The notes under the pieces are model-generated. The model was not told the DNA's origin. It was given only the letters and a program-made list of their open reading frames with translations, and did not search any database. From the NCBI RefSeq assembly GCF_040066175.1, contig NZ_JBEAAM010000009.1, positions 1-64,000 of the forward strand: a DNA stretch of 64,000 nucleotides, in the 5' to 3' direction. Source of the DNA: Solimonas sp040066175. GTDB lineage: Bacteria; Pseudomonadota; Gammaproteobacteria; Nevskiales; Nevskiaceae. Position 1 is the stretch's first letter. Each line of letters opens with the position of its first letter. Both the position numbers and the translations under genes were made by a program. Shown piece by piece: positions 42,084 through 50,515 of this stretch.

Positions 42084-42160
42084 TCGTCGTAGAGGTTGCG
42101 CTTGAATAGCACGGCGCGCCGATGCGTCCTTGCTCCGGCGCGCAGGCCGTCGTGTCCGTT

Positions 42161-44314
42161 TCAGTCCAGCCAGCCGTGCTTGAGCAGCTCCATCCTGAGC
42201 ATCAGCACGACGAAGTTCCAGATCGACTTGATCTGCTCCCAGGCCGAGGGCTCGTAGCGCGCGCGTTCGCGGATGTAGTGGCGCAGCGCTTCGAGGTCGG
42301 CGTCGCCGAGGTCATCGAACTTCGGCATGCCGCGCGGCTCCAGCGCGCCGTTCTGCACGATCGCCTTGAAGCCCGCGGCCGACAGCGGCACTGGCGAGGC
42401 ACGCAGGTCCGGCGCGTAGCCGCCGGCGACCGCGGCCGTGCCGTGGCAGATCACGCAGGCCTTGTACAGGTGCTTGCCCTTCTCGGCGAGCGCCGCATCG
42501 ACGACGAAGGCAGGATCATCGACCGGCACGACCTTCTCGACCGGCGGCGGCGAGGCCGGCAGCTTGGCGTCGCCATCGAGCACGAAGCTCAGCAGGCGCC
42601 GCGGATACTGGCGGCCGACCCAGCCGTGCTGCGCGGACAGCGAGCCGAGCAGGGCCGGTGCGCCACCCCAGCCGGCCAGCACCGACACGTACTGCCGGCC
42701 ATCGACGCTGTAGGTCAGCGGCGGCGCCTGCGTGCCGACGCCCATCGCGTAGCGCCACAGTTCCGCGCCGCTGCGCGCGTCGGTGGCGACGAACTGGCCG
42801 TCCGCGCGCCCCTGGAACACCAGCCCGCCGCGCGTGACGATCACGCCGCCGTTGGTCGCACCCGGCGTCGGATTGCGCCAGGCCGCCTTCTGCGTCACCG
42901 GGTTCCAGGCCAGCAGCGAGGTCGAGCCGGCGTTCTTGGGAATGTCGTCGAAGAAGCCGCGCAGACCCATCGGGTCGTCCACGCTCATCGTCCAGGTCTT
43001 CGGACTGCGCCCCTCGCCGTCGTAGTAGCCGGCCATCTCGCGCGCCGGGATGTAAACCAGCCCGGTGTCCGGACTGTAGGCCATCGGATGCCAGTTGTGC
43101 GTGCCGCCGGAACCGGGCCAGGTCAGCGCCGGGCCGTGCTCGTAGCGCGCGCCGCGCACCTCGACCGGGCGGCCGGTCGCGAGGTCGATCTTCTCGGCCC
43201 AGGTCACCTTGCCGATCTTCTCGGCGGAGACGAGCTGGCCGGTCTCGCGGTCCAGCACGTAGAAGAAACCGTTTTTCGGCGCGTGCAGCAGCAGCTTGCG
43301 CGGCCTGCCGTCCAGCTCGATGGTCGCCGTGACCATGTCCATCGTCGAGTTGAAGTCCCAGGACTCGTTGGGCGTGGTCTGGTAATGCCAGACGTATTCG
43401 CCGGTGTCGGCGTCGAGCGCGACCACCGAGCACAGGTAGAGGCTGTCACCGCCACCGGGATTGCGCAGCTGTGCGTTCCACGGCGAGCCGTTGCCGGTGC
43501 CCAGGTAGATGCGGTTGAACTCGGGGTCGTAGGTCATCGCGTTCCAGACCGTGCCGCCGCCGCCGAACTTCCACCACTCGCCGCTCCAGGTCTTCGCCGC
43601 CGCCTCCATCGCCGCGTTCTCGAAGCCGTCGGCCGGGTTGCCCGGCACGACCCACCAGCGCCACAGCTGCTCGCCGGTCTCGGCGTCGTAGGTGGTGACA
43701 TAGCCGCGCACGCGGCCGAAGTCGGCGCCGCCGTGGCCGATGATGACGCGGCCGCGGCCATCGCGTCCGCCCCAGACGCGCGGCGCGCCGGTGATGTAGC
43801 GGTTGTCGCCGGGCTCGGTGGTCAGCGTCTCCCACACCAGTGCGCCGGTCTTCGCGTCGAGCGCGAACAGGCGGCCGTCCTGCACGCCGGCATAGACCTT
43901 GCCGTTCCAGTACGCGAGCCCGCGGCTGCCCCAGGCCATGCGCATCTTGCGCGACTCGACCTTGGGATCGTAGCGCCACAGCACGCGGCCGCTGCGCGCG
44001 TCGATCGCATAGATGCGGCTGTAGCCGACCGCCGTGTAGATCACGCCATCGACCGCGAGCGGTTGGCTCGACACGTTCCAGACGTCGTCGAACTCCAGCG
44101 ACCAGGCCAGGCCCAGGCGCGACACCGTCTGCGTGTTGATCTGGTCGAGCGGGCTGTAGCGCTGCTCGCTGAACGTGCGGCCCCAGGCCGCCCAGTTGGT
44201 GCCATCGGCCTCGTCGTTGAGTGCGGCGTTGTCGATGACGGTCTGCGCGTGCGCGGTCTGCGCCAGACACAGGACCGCGGCTGCCCGTACCGCCTGCTTG
44301 AAGCGATGGTTCAT
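42161..44314 (-). CDS. PQQ-dependent quinohaemoprotein alcohol dehydrogenase (type II-like)
   Basis: A 717-residue periplasmic enzyme. A signal peptide (about 1-23) leads to an eight-bladed propeller that binds PQQ (tryptophan-docking repeats such as VALDADTGEYVWHYQTTP) and a C-terminal cytochrome c domain (CVICH 620-624, likely Met ligand at 663). Catalytic motif WDFN (319-322) has Asn where lanthanide enzymes have Asp. The Glu that usually binds the metal in GGAEYGVRG is Asp198 (GGADFG). The vicinal Cys-Cys before NRG is missing (RMAWGSRG, 125-132). GTGNGSPWN (272-280) is intact. The last ~30 residues form an amphipathic tail. Substrate unknown; a primary or secondary alcohol is likely. Confidence 0.92.
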   Translation of the reverse strand: MNHRFKQAVRAAAVLCLAQTAHAQTVIDNAALNDEADGTNWAAWGRTFSEQRYSPLDQINTQTVSRLGLAWSLEFDDVWNVSSQPLAVDGVIYTAVGYSRIYAIDARSGRVLWRYDPKVESRKMRMAWGSRGLAYWNGKVYAGVQDGRLFALDAKTGALVWETLTTEPGDNRYITGAPRVWGGRDGRGRVIIGHGGADFGRVRGYVTTYDAETGEQLWRWWVVPGNPADGFENAAMEAAAKTWSGEWWKFGGGGTVWNAMTYDPEFNRIYLGTGNGSPWNAQLRNPGGGDSLYLCSVVALDADTGEYVWHYQTTPNESWDFNSTMDMVTATIELDGRPRKLLLHAPKNGFFYVLDRETGQLVSAEKIGKVTWAEKIDLATGRPVEVRGARYEHGPALTWPGSGGTHNWHPMAYSPDTGLVYIPAREMAGYYDGEGRSPKTWTMSVDDPMGLRGFFDDIPKNAGSTSLLAWNPVTQKAAWRNPTPGATNGGVIVTRGGLVFQGRADGQFVATDARSGAELWRYAMGVGTQAPPLTYSVDGRQYVSVLAGWGGAPALLGSLSAQHGWVGRQYPRRLLSFVLDGDAKLPASPPPVEKVVPVDDPAFVVDAALAEKGKHLYKACVICHGTAAVAGGYAPDLRASPVPLSAAGFKAIVQNGALEPRGMPKFDDLGDADLEALRHYIRERARYEPSAWEQIKSIWNFVVLMLRMELLKHGWLD

Positions 44315-44396
44315 GGTCTCCCCCATGGTGTGGCGCCATTGTCGCGGAGCGCCGGGCGACGCCCATCGGCCGAACGCAGTAGCGTGGCCACGCGCT

Positions 44397-44433
44397 TTGG
44401 CACACGCGATCGATGCGCATAAGATATGCGCAT
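44397..44433 (+). promoter_or_regulatory. ccdAB promoter with overlapping operator
   Basis: A sigma-70 promoter is legible: -35 TTGGCA (44397-44402), a 17-base spacer, and -10 TAAGAT (44420-44425). Two copies of the palindrome ATGCGCAT flank the -10 (44413-44420 and 44426-44433), separated by AAGAT. This is the expected arrangement for autorepression by a CcdA-CcdB complex. The CcdA ATG is at 44453. Confidence 0.75.
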
Positions 44434-44452
44434 ACCAACCGATGGCCCGAAC

Positions 44453-44698
44453 ATGTCCCGACTCTTCGATCCGCAGGCGCCGAAACGCGCGACCAATCTC
44501 AGCATCAACGCGGACCTGCTCGGCAAGGCCCGCGCACTGGAGATCAACCTCTCCGCGACGCTGGAGCGCGCGCTGGCGGACGCGTTGCGAAGCAAGCGCC
44601 GCGAGCAATGGCTGGCCGACAACCGGGAAGCCATCGATGCCTACAACAGCCATGTCGAGAAACATGGCGTCTTCAGCGACGAACTACGAGGCTTCTGA
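44453..44698 (+). CDS. ccdA: CcdA-type antitoxin
   Basis: An 81-residue antitoxin. The N-terminal ribbon-helix-helix region (about 11-45, RATNLSINADLLGKARALEI) should bind the operator upstream. The C-terminal segment (about 50-81), ending HVEKHGVFSDELRGF, matches the toxin-binding tail of F-plasmid CcdA (IEMNGSFADENRDW). Length is close to the plasmid protein (72). The start at 44453 (MSRLFDP) is favoured over an upstream ATG at 44426 that lies inside the operator. It overlaps ccdB by one base (TGATG). Confidence 0.9.
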   Translation: MSRLFDPQAPKRATNLSINADLLGKARALEINLSATLERALADALRSKRREQWLADNREAIDAYNSHVEKHGVFSDELRGF

Positions 44699-45015
44699 TG
44701 CCGCAGTTCCGCGTGTATCGGAATCCCAATCCGGCCAGCAAGACCCGATTTCCATTGCTGCTGGACGTCCAGAGCGATCTGGTCACCGATCTCGAAACGC
44801 GGGTGGTCGTACCGCTGTGCCTCGCGGCGTCCATGCGCGACAAGCTGATCAGGACGCTCATGCCGGCGCTCGAAATCGAAGGCAAGTCCTATGCGATGCT
44901 GACACCGCAGCTCGCCGGCATTTCGAAGAAGCAGTTGGGCACCGAGGTGGCAGACCTCGGCGAGCACCGCGACGAGATCCTGGCAGCCCTCGACCTGCTG
45001 ATCACCGGCATCTGA
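44698..45015 (+). CDS. ccdB: CcdB-type toxin
   Basis: A 105-residue homologue of CcdB, which traps DNA gyrase. MPQFRVYRNPNPASKTRFPL at the N-terminus and LLDVQSDLV and VVPLCLA match the family well. The C-terminus is LDLLITGI: the residue aligned with Trp99 of the F-plasmid toxin, needed for gyrase poisoning, is Thr103, while the following Gly-Ile is kept. The toxin may be weak or act differently. It is translationally coupled to ccdA. Confidence 0.9.
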   Translation: MPQFRVYRNPNPASKTRFPLLLDVQSDLVTDLETRVVVPLCLAASMRDKLIRTLMPALEIEGKSYAMLTPQLAGISKKQLGTEVADLGEHRDEILAALDLLITGI

Positions 45016-45039
45016 CCACACCACTCCGGGGAGAAACAC

Positions 45040-46101
45040 ATGACCACCATCAATCCCGCCGCACCGGTGCTCGTCACCGGCGCCAGCGGTTACGTCGCCA
45101 GCTGGCTGGTGAGGGATCTGCTCGAAGCCGGCTACACCGTGCACGGCACGGTGCGCGACCCGCAGAAGAAGTCCGGGCTCGAGCACCTGCACGAGTTGTC
45201 TGAATCGCATCCGGGCAAGCTCAAGCTGTTCAAGGCGGATCTGCTCGACGCCGGCGCCTACGACGCGGCGATGCAGGGTTGCGAGCTGGTCATGCACACC
45301 GCCTCGCCGTTCGTCATCAGCGGCCTGAAGGACAACTACGAGCAGCTGGTGCGGCCGGCACTCGAAGGCACGCGCAACGTGCTCGAAAGCTGCAACCGCT
45401 GCACGAGCGTCAAGCGCGTCGTGCTGACCAGCAGCGTCGTGGCGATCTACGGCGACAGCATCGACGGCCAGAACGTCCCGAAGCACACCTTCACCGAGGA
45501 GCACTGGAACACCACCAGCACGGTCGATCACCAGCCGTATCCGTATTCGAAGGTCGTCGCCGAGAAGGAAGCCTGGGCGATGCAGGAGAAGCAGGACCGC
45601 TGGGATCTGGTGACGATCAACCCGGGCCTGGTGCTCGGCCCGTCGCTGACCAAGGCCAGCGCATCGACCAGCCTGGTGTTCATCAAGCAGCTCGCCAACG
45701 GCACGATGTTCCCTGGCGCGCCGGACCTGTGGATGGGCGTGGTCGATGTGCGCGACGTCGCGCAGGCACACATCAAGGCCGGCTTCACGCCGGCCGCCAA
45801 GGGCCGCTACATCACCAACGCGGCGAACACCAATGCGCTGGAGATGGGCCGCGTCCTGCGCAAGAAGTTCGGCAGCGGTTTCAAGTTCCCGCTGTTCACA
45901 GCGCCCAAGGCCCTGGTCTGGCTGGTCGCACCGATGGCCGGGCTGACACGCAAGTTCGTGACGCTCAACGTCGGCTATCGCATCGGCTTCGACAACGCCA
46001 AGAGCCGGCGCGAGCTGGGCATGAGCTACAGGCCGCTCGAACAGACGCTGGTCGATCACTTCCAGCAGGTGCTCGACGACGGCATCCTGCGCCGCCGCTG
46101 A
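45040..46101 (+). CDS. NAD(P)-dependent epimerase/dehydratase (extended SDR, dihydroflavonol reductase-like)
   Basis: A 353-residue extended SDR. Cofactor motif TGASGYVAS (13-21), and catalytic Tyr167-x3-Lys171 (YPYSK) preceded by LTSSVVAIYG (Ser131/132). The sequence layout fits the dihydroflavonol-4-reductase/methylglyoxal reductase group that reduces ketones or aldehydes with NADPH, for instance TVRDPQKKSGLEHL. A GGGGAGAA RBS precedes the ATG at 45040. It follows ccdB by 24 bases but is unlikely to belong to the toxin module functionally. Substrate unknown. Confidence 0.9.
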   Translation: MTTINPAAPVLVTGASGYVASWLVRDLLEAGYTVHGTVRDPQKKSGLEHLHELSESHPGKLKLFKADLLDAGAYDAAMQGCELVMHTASPFVISGLKDNYEQLVRPALEGTRNVLESCNRCTSVKRVVLTSSVVAIYGDSIDGQNVPKHTFTEEHWNTTSTVDHQPYPYSKVVAEKEAWAMQEKQDRWDLVTINPGLVLGPSLTKASASTSLVFIKQLANGTMFPGAPDLWMGVVDVRDVAQAHIKAGFTPAAKGRYITNAANTNALEMGRVLRKKFGSGFKFPLFTAPKALVWLVAPMAGLTRKFVTLNVGYRIGFDNAKSRRELGMSYRPLEQTLVDHFQQVLDDGILRRR

Positions 46102-46111
46102 AGCCGCGACC

Positions 46112-46831
46112 ATGCCGGCTGGCCGCAAGGCGCTGTGGAGCGAGAGCTGGCGCGACATCGCCAGCCCCGAGCTGACCGCGGCGCTGACCGCGCTCGGCCA
46201 GCGCCGGCGGCTCGGCGACGGCCAGATGCTGTACGCACGCGGCGAGCGCGGATCGGAGCTGATCGGTGTCGTCTCCGGGCTGATCCGCCTCGTCGGCCTG
46301 ACGCCGGACGGGCACGAGGGCCTCATCGGCCTGTACCGGCCCGGCACCTGGTTCGGCGAAGTGTCGCTGTTCGACGAGCTACCGCGGCCGACCGACGCGA
46401 TCGCCGTCGGCGAAACCGAGGTTCTGGTCGTGCCGGCCGCCAAACTGCACGCCGCGCTCGAACAGAACCCGCGCTGGTATCGCGACTTCGCGCGCGTGCT
46501 GTGCCACAAGCTGCGCCTCGCGCTGACCCACATCGAAAGCACGATGCTGCCGGTGTCGGTGCGCGTCGGCCTGCGCCTGCTCGATCTGGCCGAGGCCTAC
46601 GGCAGGCCGGCCGCCGACGGCATGCTGATCGACCTGTCGCTGCCGCAGGAGGATCTGGCGCGCATGCTCGGACTGACGCGGCAGAGCGTGAACAAGGAAC
46701 TGCGCGGCTTCCAGGCGCAGCACTGGTTGCGCCTGCACCGCGGCCGCATCACGCTCACGGACGCCGGCGCGCTGCGCCGCCATGTCCGCGCGCGCGGCGG
46801 CGCGGCGCTGATGGACGCGCAGGGGCTGTGA
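46112..46831 (+). CDS. Crp/Fnr family transcriptional regulator
   Basis: A 239-residue regulator. An N-terminal cyclic-nucleotide-binding-type beta barrel (about 20-135; GSELIGVVSGLIRLVGLTPD, GTWFGEVSLFDELPRPTDA) is joined by a long helix to a winged HTH (about 165-225; LPQEDLARMLGLTRQSVNKELRGF). No N-terminal cysteine cluster is present, so it is not an Fnr-type oxygen sensor. The cNMP phosphate-binding pattern FGEVSLFDELPRPTDA deviates from the RSA consensus of Crp, so cAMP binding is uncertain. It begins 10 bases after the epimerase gene. Confidence 0.9.
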   Translation: MPAGRKALWSESWRDIASPELTAALTALGQRRRLGDGQMLYARGERGSELIGVVSGLIRLVGLTPDGHEGLIGLYRPGTWFGEVSLFDELPRPTDAIAVGETEVLVVPAAKLHAALEQNPRWYRDFARVLCHKLRLALTHIESTMLPVSVRVGLRLLDLAEAYGRPAADGMLIDLSLPQEDLARMLGLTRQSVNKELRGFQAQHWLRLHRGRITLTDAGALRRHVRARGGAALMDAQGL

Positions 46832-46918
46832 CCGCCCCAGTGTCGGCGAGTTGACAGACAGGCCAGCGGCAGCGGCCGACAATGGCGCCGTCGTCAACAT
46901 CTTCCGAGGAGAGCATCG

Positions 46919-47410
46919 ATGCGCAACCGCGAACAGTTCATGCAGGAGTACGCCGCCAGCCACCGCCAGGGCACCAACCAGATCATCCACCTGATCTGCG
47001 TGCCGCTGATCTTCTTCACCAGCACCGGCGTGCTGTGGAGCGTGCCGATGGACTGGATCATGCCGGGTGGCTTCGATTCGCAGGGCTGGTTCAACCTGGC
47101 GACGCTGGCAGCGCTGCCGATCACCGCGTTCTACGCGCGCCTGGGCCTGCGCAGCCTGCTGACGGGCCTCGGCTGGATGATCCTCAGCGTACTGGGCATC
47201 CTCGCCCTGCAGGCCGCGCACGCCCCCGTCGTGGGCCTGTGCATCGCGCTGTGGCTGGTCGCCTGGGTCGCGCAGCTCTACGGCCACAAGCTCGAAGGCG
47301 CCAAGCCCTCGTTCTTCGACGATCTCGTCTTCCTGCTGGTCGGTCCGCTGTACGTGCAGGAGAAGCTGGTGCGGCTCGTCACCACCGGGACGCTCCGCGC
47401 CCGCGCCTGA
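46919..47410 (+). CDS. Mpo1-like (DUF962) membrane protein
   Basis: A 163-residue protein of the Mpo1/DUF962 family with four hydrophobic helices. The family motifs YAASHRQGTNQIIHLICVP and GHKLEGAKPSFFDDL carry the conserved histidines that bind iron in yeast Mpo1, which alpha-oxidises 2-hydroxy fatty acids. A lipid dioxygenase role is thus plausible but unproven for bacterial members. GAGGAGA precedes the ATG at 46919. The 87-base gap upstream contains TTGACA (46851-46856) without a well-spaced -10. Confidence 0.88.
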   Translation: MRNREQFMQEYAASHRQGTNQIIHLICVPLIFFTSTGVLWSVPMDWIMPGGFDSQGWFNLATLAALPITAFYARLGLRSLLTGLGWMILSVLGILALQAAHAPVVGLCIALWLVAWVAQLYGHKLEGAKPSFFDDLVFLLVGPLYVQEKLVRLVTTGTLRARA

Positions 47411-47417
47411 CGCGGGG

Positions 47418-47451
47418 CTGTCACGAGGCTTTCACGGCCGCTGCGTAGGCT
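47418..47451 (+). promoter_or_regulatory. Pho box and -10 upstream of phoX
   Basis: CTGTCAC (47418-47424), four bases GAGG, then CTTTCAC (47429-47435) are two 7-bp repeats in the 11-bp register of a PhoB-binding Pho box (consensus CTGTCAT repeats). A -10-like TAGGCT (47446-47451) follows at the correct distance of ten bases. This makes phosphate-starvation control of the phosphatase genes likely. Confidence 0.8.
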
Positions 47452-47504
47452 GATCCGCTGTCCCCAGCAGTGGATCGGCCCCGCAGAGGCCGTTCAAGGA
47501 AGCC

Positions 47505-48827
47505 ATGTCCAAGCTCATCCTCGCCGCGCGGCGCGCGCTGTCGCGCCGCGATTTCATCCGTTACACCTTCGGCTCGGCCGCTGCGGCCGGTGCCGCGGCC
47601 CTGCTGCCGGCCTGCGCCGGTTCCGGCAGCGGCGGTTCGGGCGGAAGCGCGGTCCGCTCGCGCTTCGCCGACATCGGTGCACTGACCGACGCGGACGCGA
47701 ACGGCCTGCGCCTGCCGGCCGGCTTCCGCTCGCGCGTGGTCGCCGTGTCCGGCGTGCCGCCGCTGCCCGGCAGCACGTATCTCTGGCACACCTTCCCCGA
47801 CGCCGGCGCGACCTACGCGACGCCGGACGGCGGCTGGATCTACGTCTCGAACTCCGAGGTGCCCGCATCCGGCCTGGTCAGCGGCGGCGTCGGTGCACTC
47901 AAGTTCGCAGCGGATGGCACGCTGCAGTCGGCCTACCCGATCCTGACCGGCAGCAGTTCCAACTGCGGCGGCGGCGCCACGCCATGGCGCACCTGGCTGT
48001 CGGGCGAGGAACGCGACGGCGGCCTGGTCTGGGAATGCAACCCGTTCGAGAAGAGCGAAGGCACGTCGAAGCCGGCGCTGGGCCGGTTCGCGCACGAGGC
48101 ACTGGCCGTCGATCCGGCCGACCGCACGCTGTACCTGACCGAGGACGCCGGCGACGGCCGCTTCTACCGCTTCGTGCCCAGCGCCGCCGACTGGCCGGCC
48201 GGCGCGGAGCGTCCGGCGCTGCAGGAAGGCCGGCTGCAGGTGCTGCGCTTCGCCGAAGGTGCGCGCGGGGCGACGCTCGACGACGCCGGCCTGAACGTGA
48301 ACGGCATGCACGCCGTGATCTGGGAGGACGTGGTCCAGCCCGACCAGGCGCAGGCCGGCGTGCGCAGCGCGCTCGGCGCCGAGGCGCCGGGTTCGCGCTT
48401 CCGCGGCGGCGAGGGCATCTGGCACCACGAAGGCCTGATCTACTTTTCGACCAAGGGCGACAACCGCATCTGGTGCCACGATATCGGCCGCGAGACGATC
48501 GAGGTGATCTACGATTTCGCCACCGCGGAGAACCCGGTGCTCAGCGGCGTGGACAATCTCACCGTCAGCGAGTTCGGTGACGTGCTGGTCGCCGAGGATG
48601 GCGGCGACATGCAGATCTGCGTGATCCTGCCGGACCGCCGCGTGCTGCCGCTGCTGCAGCTCGTGGACCACAGCCAGCAGTCGGAGATCACCGGCCCGGC
48701 GTTCTCGCCGGACGGCTCCCGCCTGTACTTCAGTTCGCAACGCAATGGCCGCAACGGCCTGCCCGGCCTCGGCATCACCTTCGAGGTGACGCTGCCGTTC
48801 TCGGCCTGTCCGAACGCCTGCCCCTGA
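47505..48827 (+). CDS. phoX: PhoX-family alkaline phosphatase, Tat-exported
   Basis: A 440-residue protein with a Tat signal (SRRDFIR, residues 13-19) and a possible lipidation Cys37. The remainder matches the PhoX/DUF839 beta-propeller family: DGGWIYVSNSEV, GGATPWRTWLSGEE, the DGGLVWECNPF segment and LVAEDGGDMQICV, in which acidic residues bind calcium and iron in characterised PhoX. It hydrolyses phosphomonoesters in the periplasm. It is first in a set of three phosphatases behind a Pho box. At 440 residues it is shorter than classical PhoX enzymes (often above 600), so it belongs to a compact subgroup. Confidence 0.88.
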   Translation: MSKLILAARRALSRRDFIRYTFGSAAAAGAAALLPACAGSGSGGSGGSAVRSRFADIGALTDADANGLRLPAGFRSRVVAVSGVPPLPGSTYLWHTFPDAGATYATPDGGWIYVSNSEVPASGLVSGGVGALKFAADGTLQSAYPILTGSSSNCGGGATPWRTWLSGEERDGGLVWECNPFEKSEGTSKPALGRFAHEALAVDPADRTLYLTEDAGDGRFYRFVPSAADWPAGAERPALQEGRLQVLRFAEGARGATLDDAGLNVNGMHAVIWEDVVQPDQAQAGVRSALGAEAPGSRFRGGEGIWHHEGLIYFSTKGDNRIWCHDIGRETIEVIYDFATAENPVLSGVDNLTVSEFGDVLVAEDGGDMQICVILPDRRVLPLLQLVDHSQQSEITGPAFSPDGSRLYFSSQRNGRNGLPGLGITFEVTLPFSACPNACP

Positions 48828-48848
48828 ACCTTCGACGGATCCGTACCG

Positions 48849-50486
48849 ATGGGCATTTCCCGCACACCCCGCCAGCGCCGCCGCGGCCTGTCCCGCCGCG
48901 ACTTTCTCAAGCACGCCTCGGCCTCGGCCGCCGTCGTCACGCTCGCCGCCTGCAGCAGCAGCGAGCCGGGCGGCGGCACGATCGCACCGGAGTCGCCGTT
49001 CCGGCACGGCGTCGCCAGCGGCGATCCGCTCGCCGACCGCGTGATCCTGTGGACGCGCCTGACCGTGCCGGCGCAGACCTCCGCAGCGAACGGCCGCGTG
49101 AAGATGTATCTCGATCCGGCGCTGACCCAGCTGCAGGGCGCGATGGACTTCACGACCAGCGCAGCACGCGACTGGACCGTGAAGCTCGACTTCGGCGGCC
49201 TGACCGCGGGAACGACCTACTACTACCGCTTCGAAGCGCTCGGCCATCTGTCGCCGATCGGCCGCACACGCACCGCGCCATCCGGCACCGTCGATCGCCT
49301 GCGTTTCGGCGTGGTGTCCTGCTCGTCCTACGCGCACGGCTACTTCAACGCCTACCGCCTGCTCGCCCAGCGCGCCGACCTCGACGCGATCCTGCACCTG
49401 GGCGACTACGTGTACGAGTACGGCACCGGCGAGTACGGCGACGTGCGTCCGTACCAGCCGGACCACGAGATGGTCACGCTCGCCGACTACCGCGCGCGCC
49501 ATGCGTACTACAAGCAGGACCCGGACCTGATGGAACTGCACCGCCAGTTCCCGTTCATCACCATCTGGGACGACCACGAGACCGCCGACAATTCCTGGCG
49601 CGACGGCGCCAACAATCACACCGAGGGCGCCGAAGGCCGCTGGGTCGATCGCAAGGCTCGTGGCCAGCAGGCATACGACGAGTGGATGCCGATCCGCTAC
49701 CCGCAGGCCGGCAACGTCGGCCGGATCTGGCGCCGCTTCTCCTACGGCAACCTCGCCGACCTGTTCATGCTCGACACGCGGCTCTACGACCGCGACGAGC
49801 CGGACGGCATCCCGGTGTCGGCCACCGGCAAGCAAGCCGATCGACGCATGCTCGGCCCCGAACAGATGCAGTGGCTCAAGGACGGCCTCGCCGCCTCGAC
49901 GGCGCAGTGGAAGATCGTCGGCCAGCAGGTGGTCATGCACCAGTGGAACCTCGCGGGCGCACCGCTGGCGCTGGGCGGCGGCCAACAGCTCAACGGCGAC
50001 GCCTGGGACGGCTACCAGGCCGAGCGTGCCGAGCTGTTCGCGCACCTCGCCGATCGCGGCATCGACAACCTCGTCGTGCTCAGCGGCGACGTGCACTCGT
50101 CGTGGTGCGCGGACCTCACACCGGACCCGGCCAATCCGCTCGCCTACAATCCGCTGACCGGTGCCGGCAGCGTCGGCGTCGAGTTCGTCGCCACCTCGAT
50201 CACCTCACCGTTCGCGATCGACATCCCGGAAGGCCAGCAGGCGATGCTGCTGACCAATCCGCACATCCGCTACACGGACTGGGACCGCAAGGGCTATCTC
50301 CTGCTCGACTTCGACGCCAACCGCGCGCAGGGCGAGTACTGGTACGTCTCGACCTTCACCGAACCCGGTGCCACCGAGAGTTTCGCCACCGCCTACCAGG
50401 CGCTGTCCGGCGAGAATCATCTGGAGTTCGCCGCGGTCGGCACCGCTTCGGCACCGAAACCCGACCCGGCGCCGCTGGCGCCATAA
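48849..50486 (+). CDS. phoD: PhoD-family alkaline phosphatase/phosphodiesterase, Tat lipoprotein
   Basis: A 545-residue protein. The signal has SRRDFLK (15-21) and a lipobox LAAC with Cys35, so it is probably a Tat-exported lipoprotein. An N-terminal PhoD beta domain (about 50-140, FRHGVASGDPLADRVILWTR, GTTYYYRFEA) is followed by the metallophosphoesterase domain (VVSCSSYAHGYFNAY, LGDYVYEYG, IWDDHETADN, SGDVHSSW) with the expected metal ligands. PhoD cleaves phosphomonoesters and diesters including teichoic acid and lipid headgroups. It starts 21 bases after phoX. Confidence 0.92.
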   Translation: MGISRTPRQRRRGLSRRDFLKHASASAAVVTLAACSSSEPGGGTIAPESPFRHGVASGDPLADRVILWTRLTVPAQTSAANGRVKMYLDPALTQLQGAMDFTTSAARDWTVKLDFGGLTAGTTYYYRFEALGHLSPIGRTRTAPSGTVDRLRFGVVSCSSYAHGYFNAYRLLAQRADLDAILHLGDYVYEYGTGEYGDVRPYQPDHEMVTLADYRARHAYYKQDPDLMELHRQFPFITIWDDHETADNSWRDGANNHTEGAEGRWVDRKARGQQAYDEWMPIRYPQAGNVGRIWRRFSYGNLADLFMLDTRLYDRDEPDGIPVSATGKQADRRMLGPEQMQWLKDGLAASTAQWKIVGQQVVMHQWNLAGAPLALGGGQQLNGDAWDGYQAERAELFAHLADRGIDNLVVLSGDVHSSWCADLTPDPANPLAYNPLTGAGSVGVEFVATSITSPFAIDIPEGQQAMLLTNPHIRYTDWDRKGYLLLDFDANRAQGEYWYVSTFTEPGATESFATAYQALSGENHLEFAAVGTASAPKPDPAPLAP

Positions 50487-50515
50487 TCGGCGGACACTTC
50501 GGACCGGATACAGCG

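Noticed and set aside
42161..44314. Lanthanide-dependent (XoxF/PedH-type) alcohol dehydrogenase
   Set aside because: The diagnostic second Asp of the WD-x-D motif is Asn (WDFN), so lanthanide use is not supported.
42122..44422. 766-codon plus-strand frame opposite the PQQ dehydrogenase
   Set aside because: Shadow frame with no domain; the minus strand has an unmistakable PQQ propeller and cytochrome c.
46832..46918. Sigma-70 promoter from TTGACA at 46851
   Set aside because: The only -10-like hexamer (GACAAT, 46878-46883) is 21 bases away, too far for a normal promoter.
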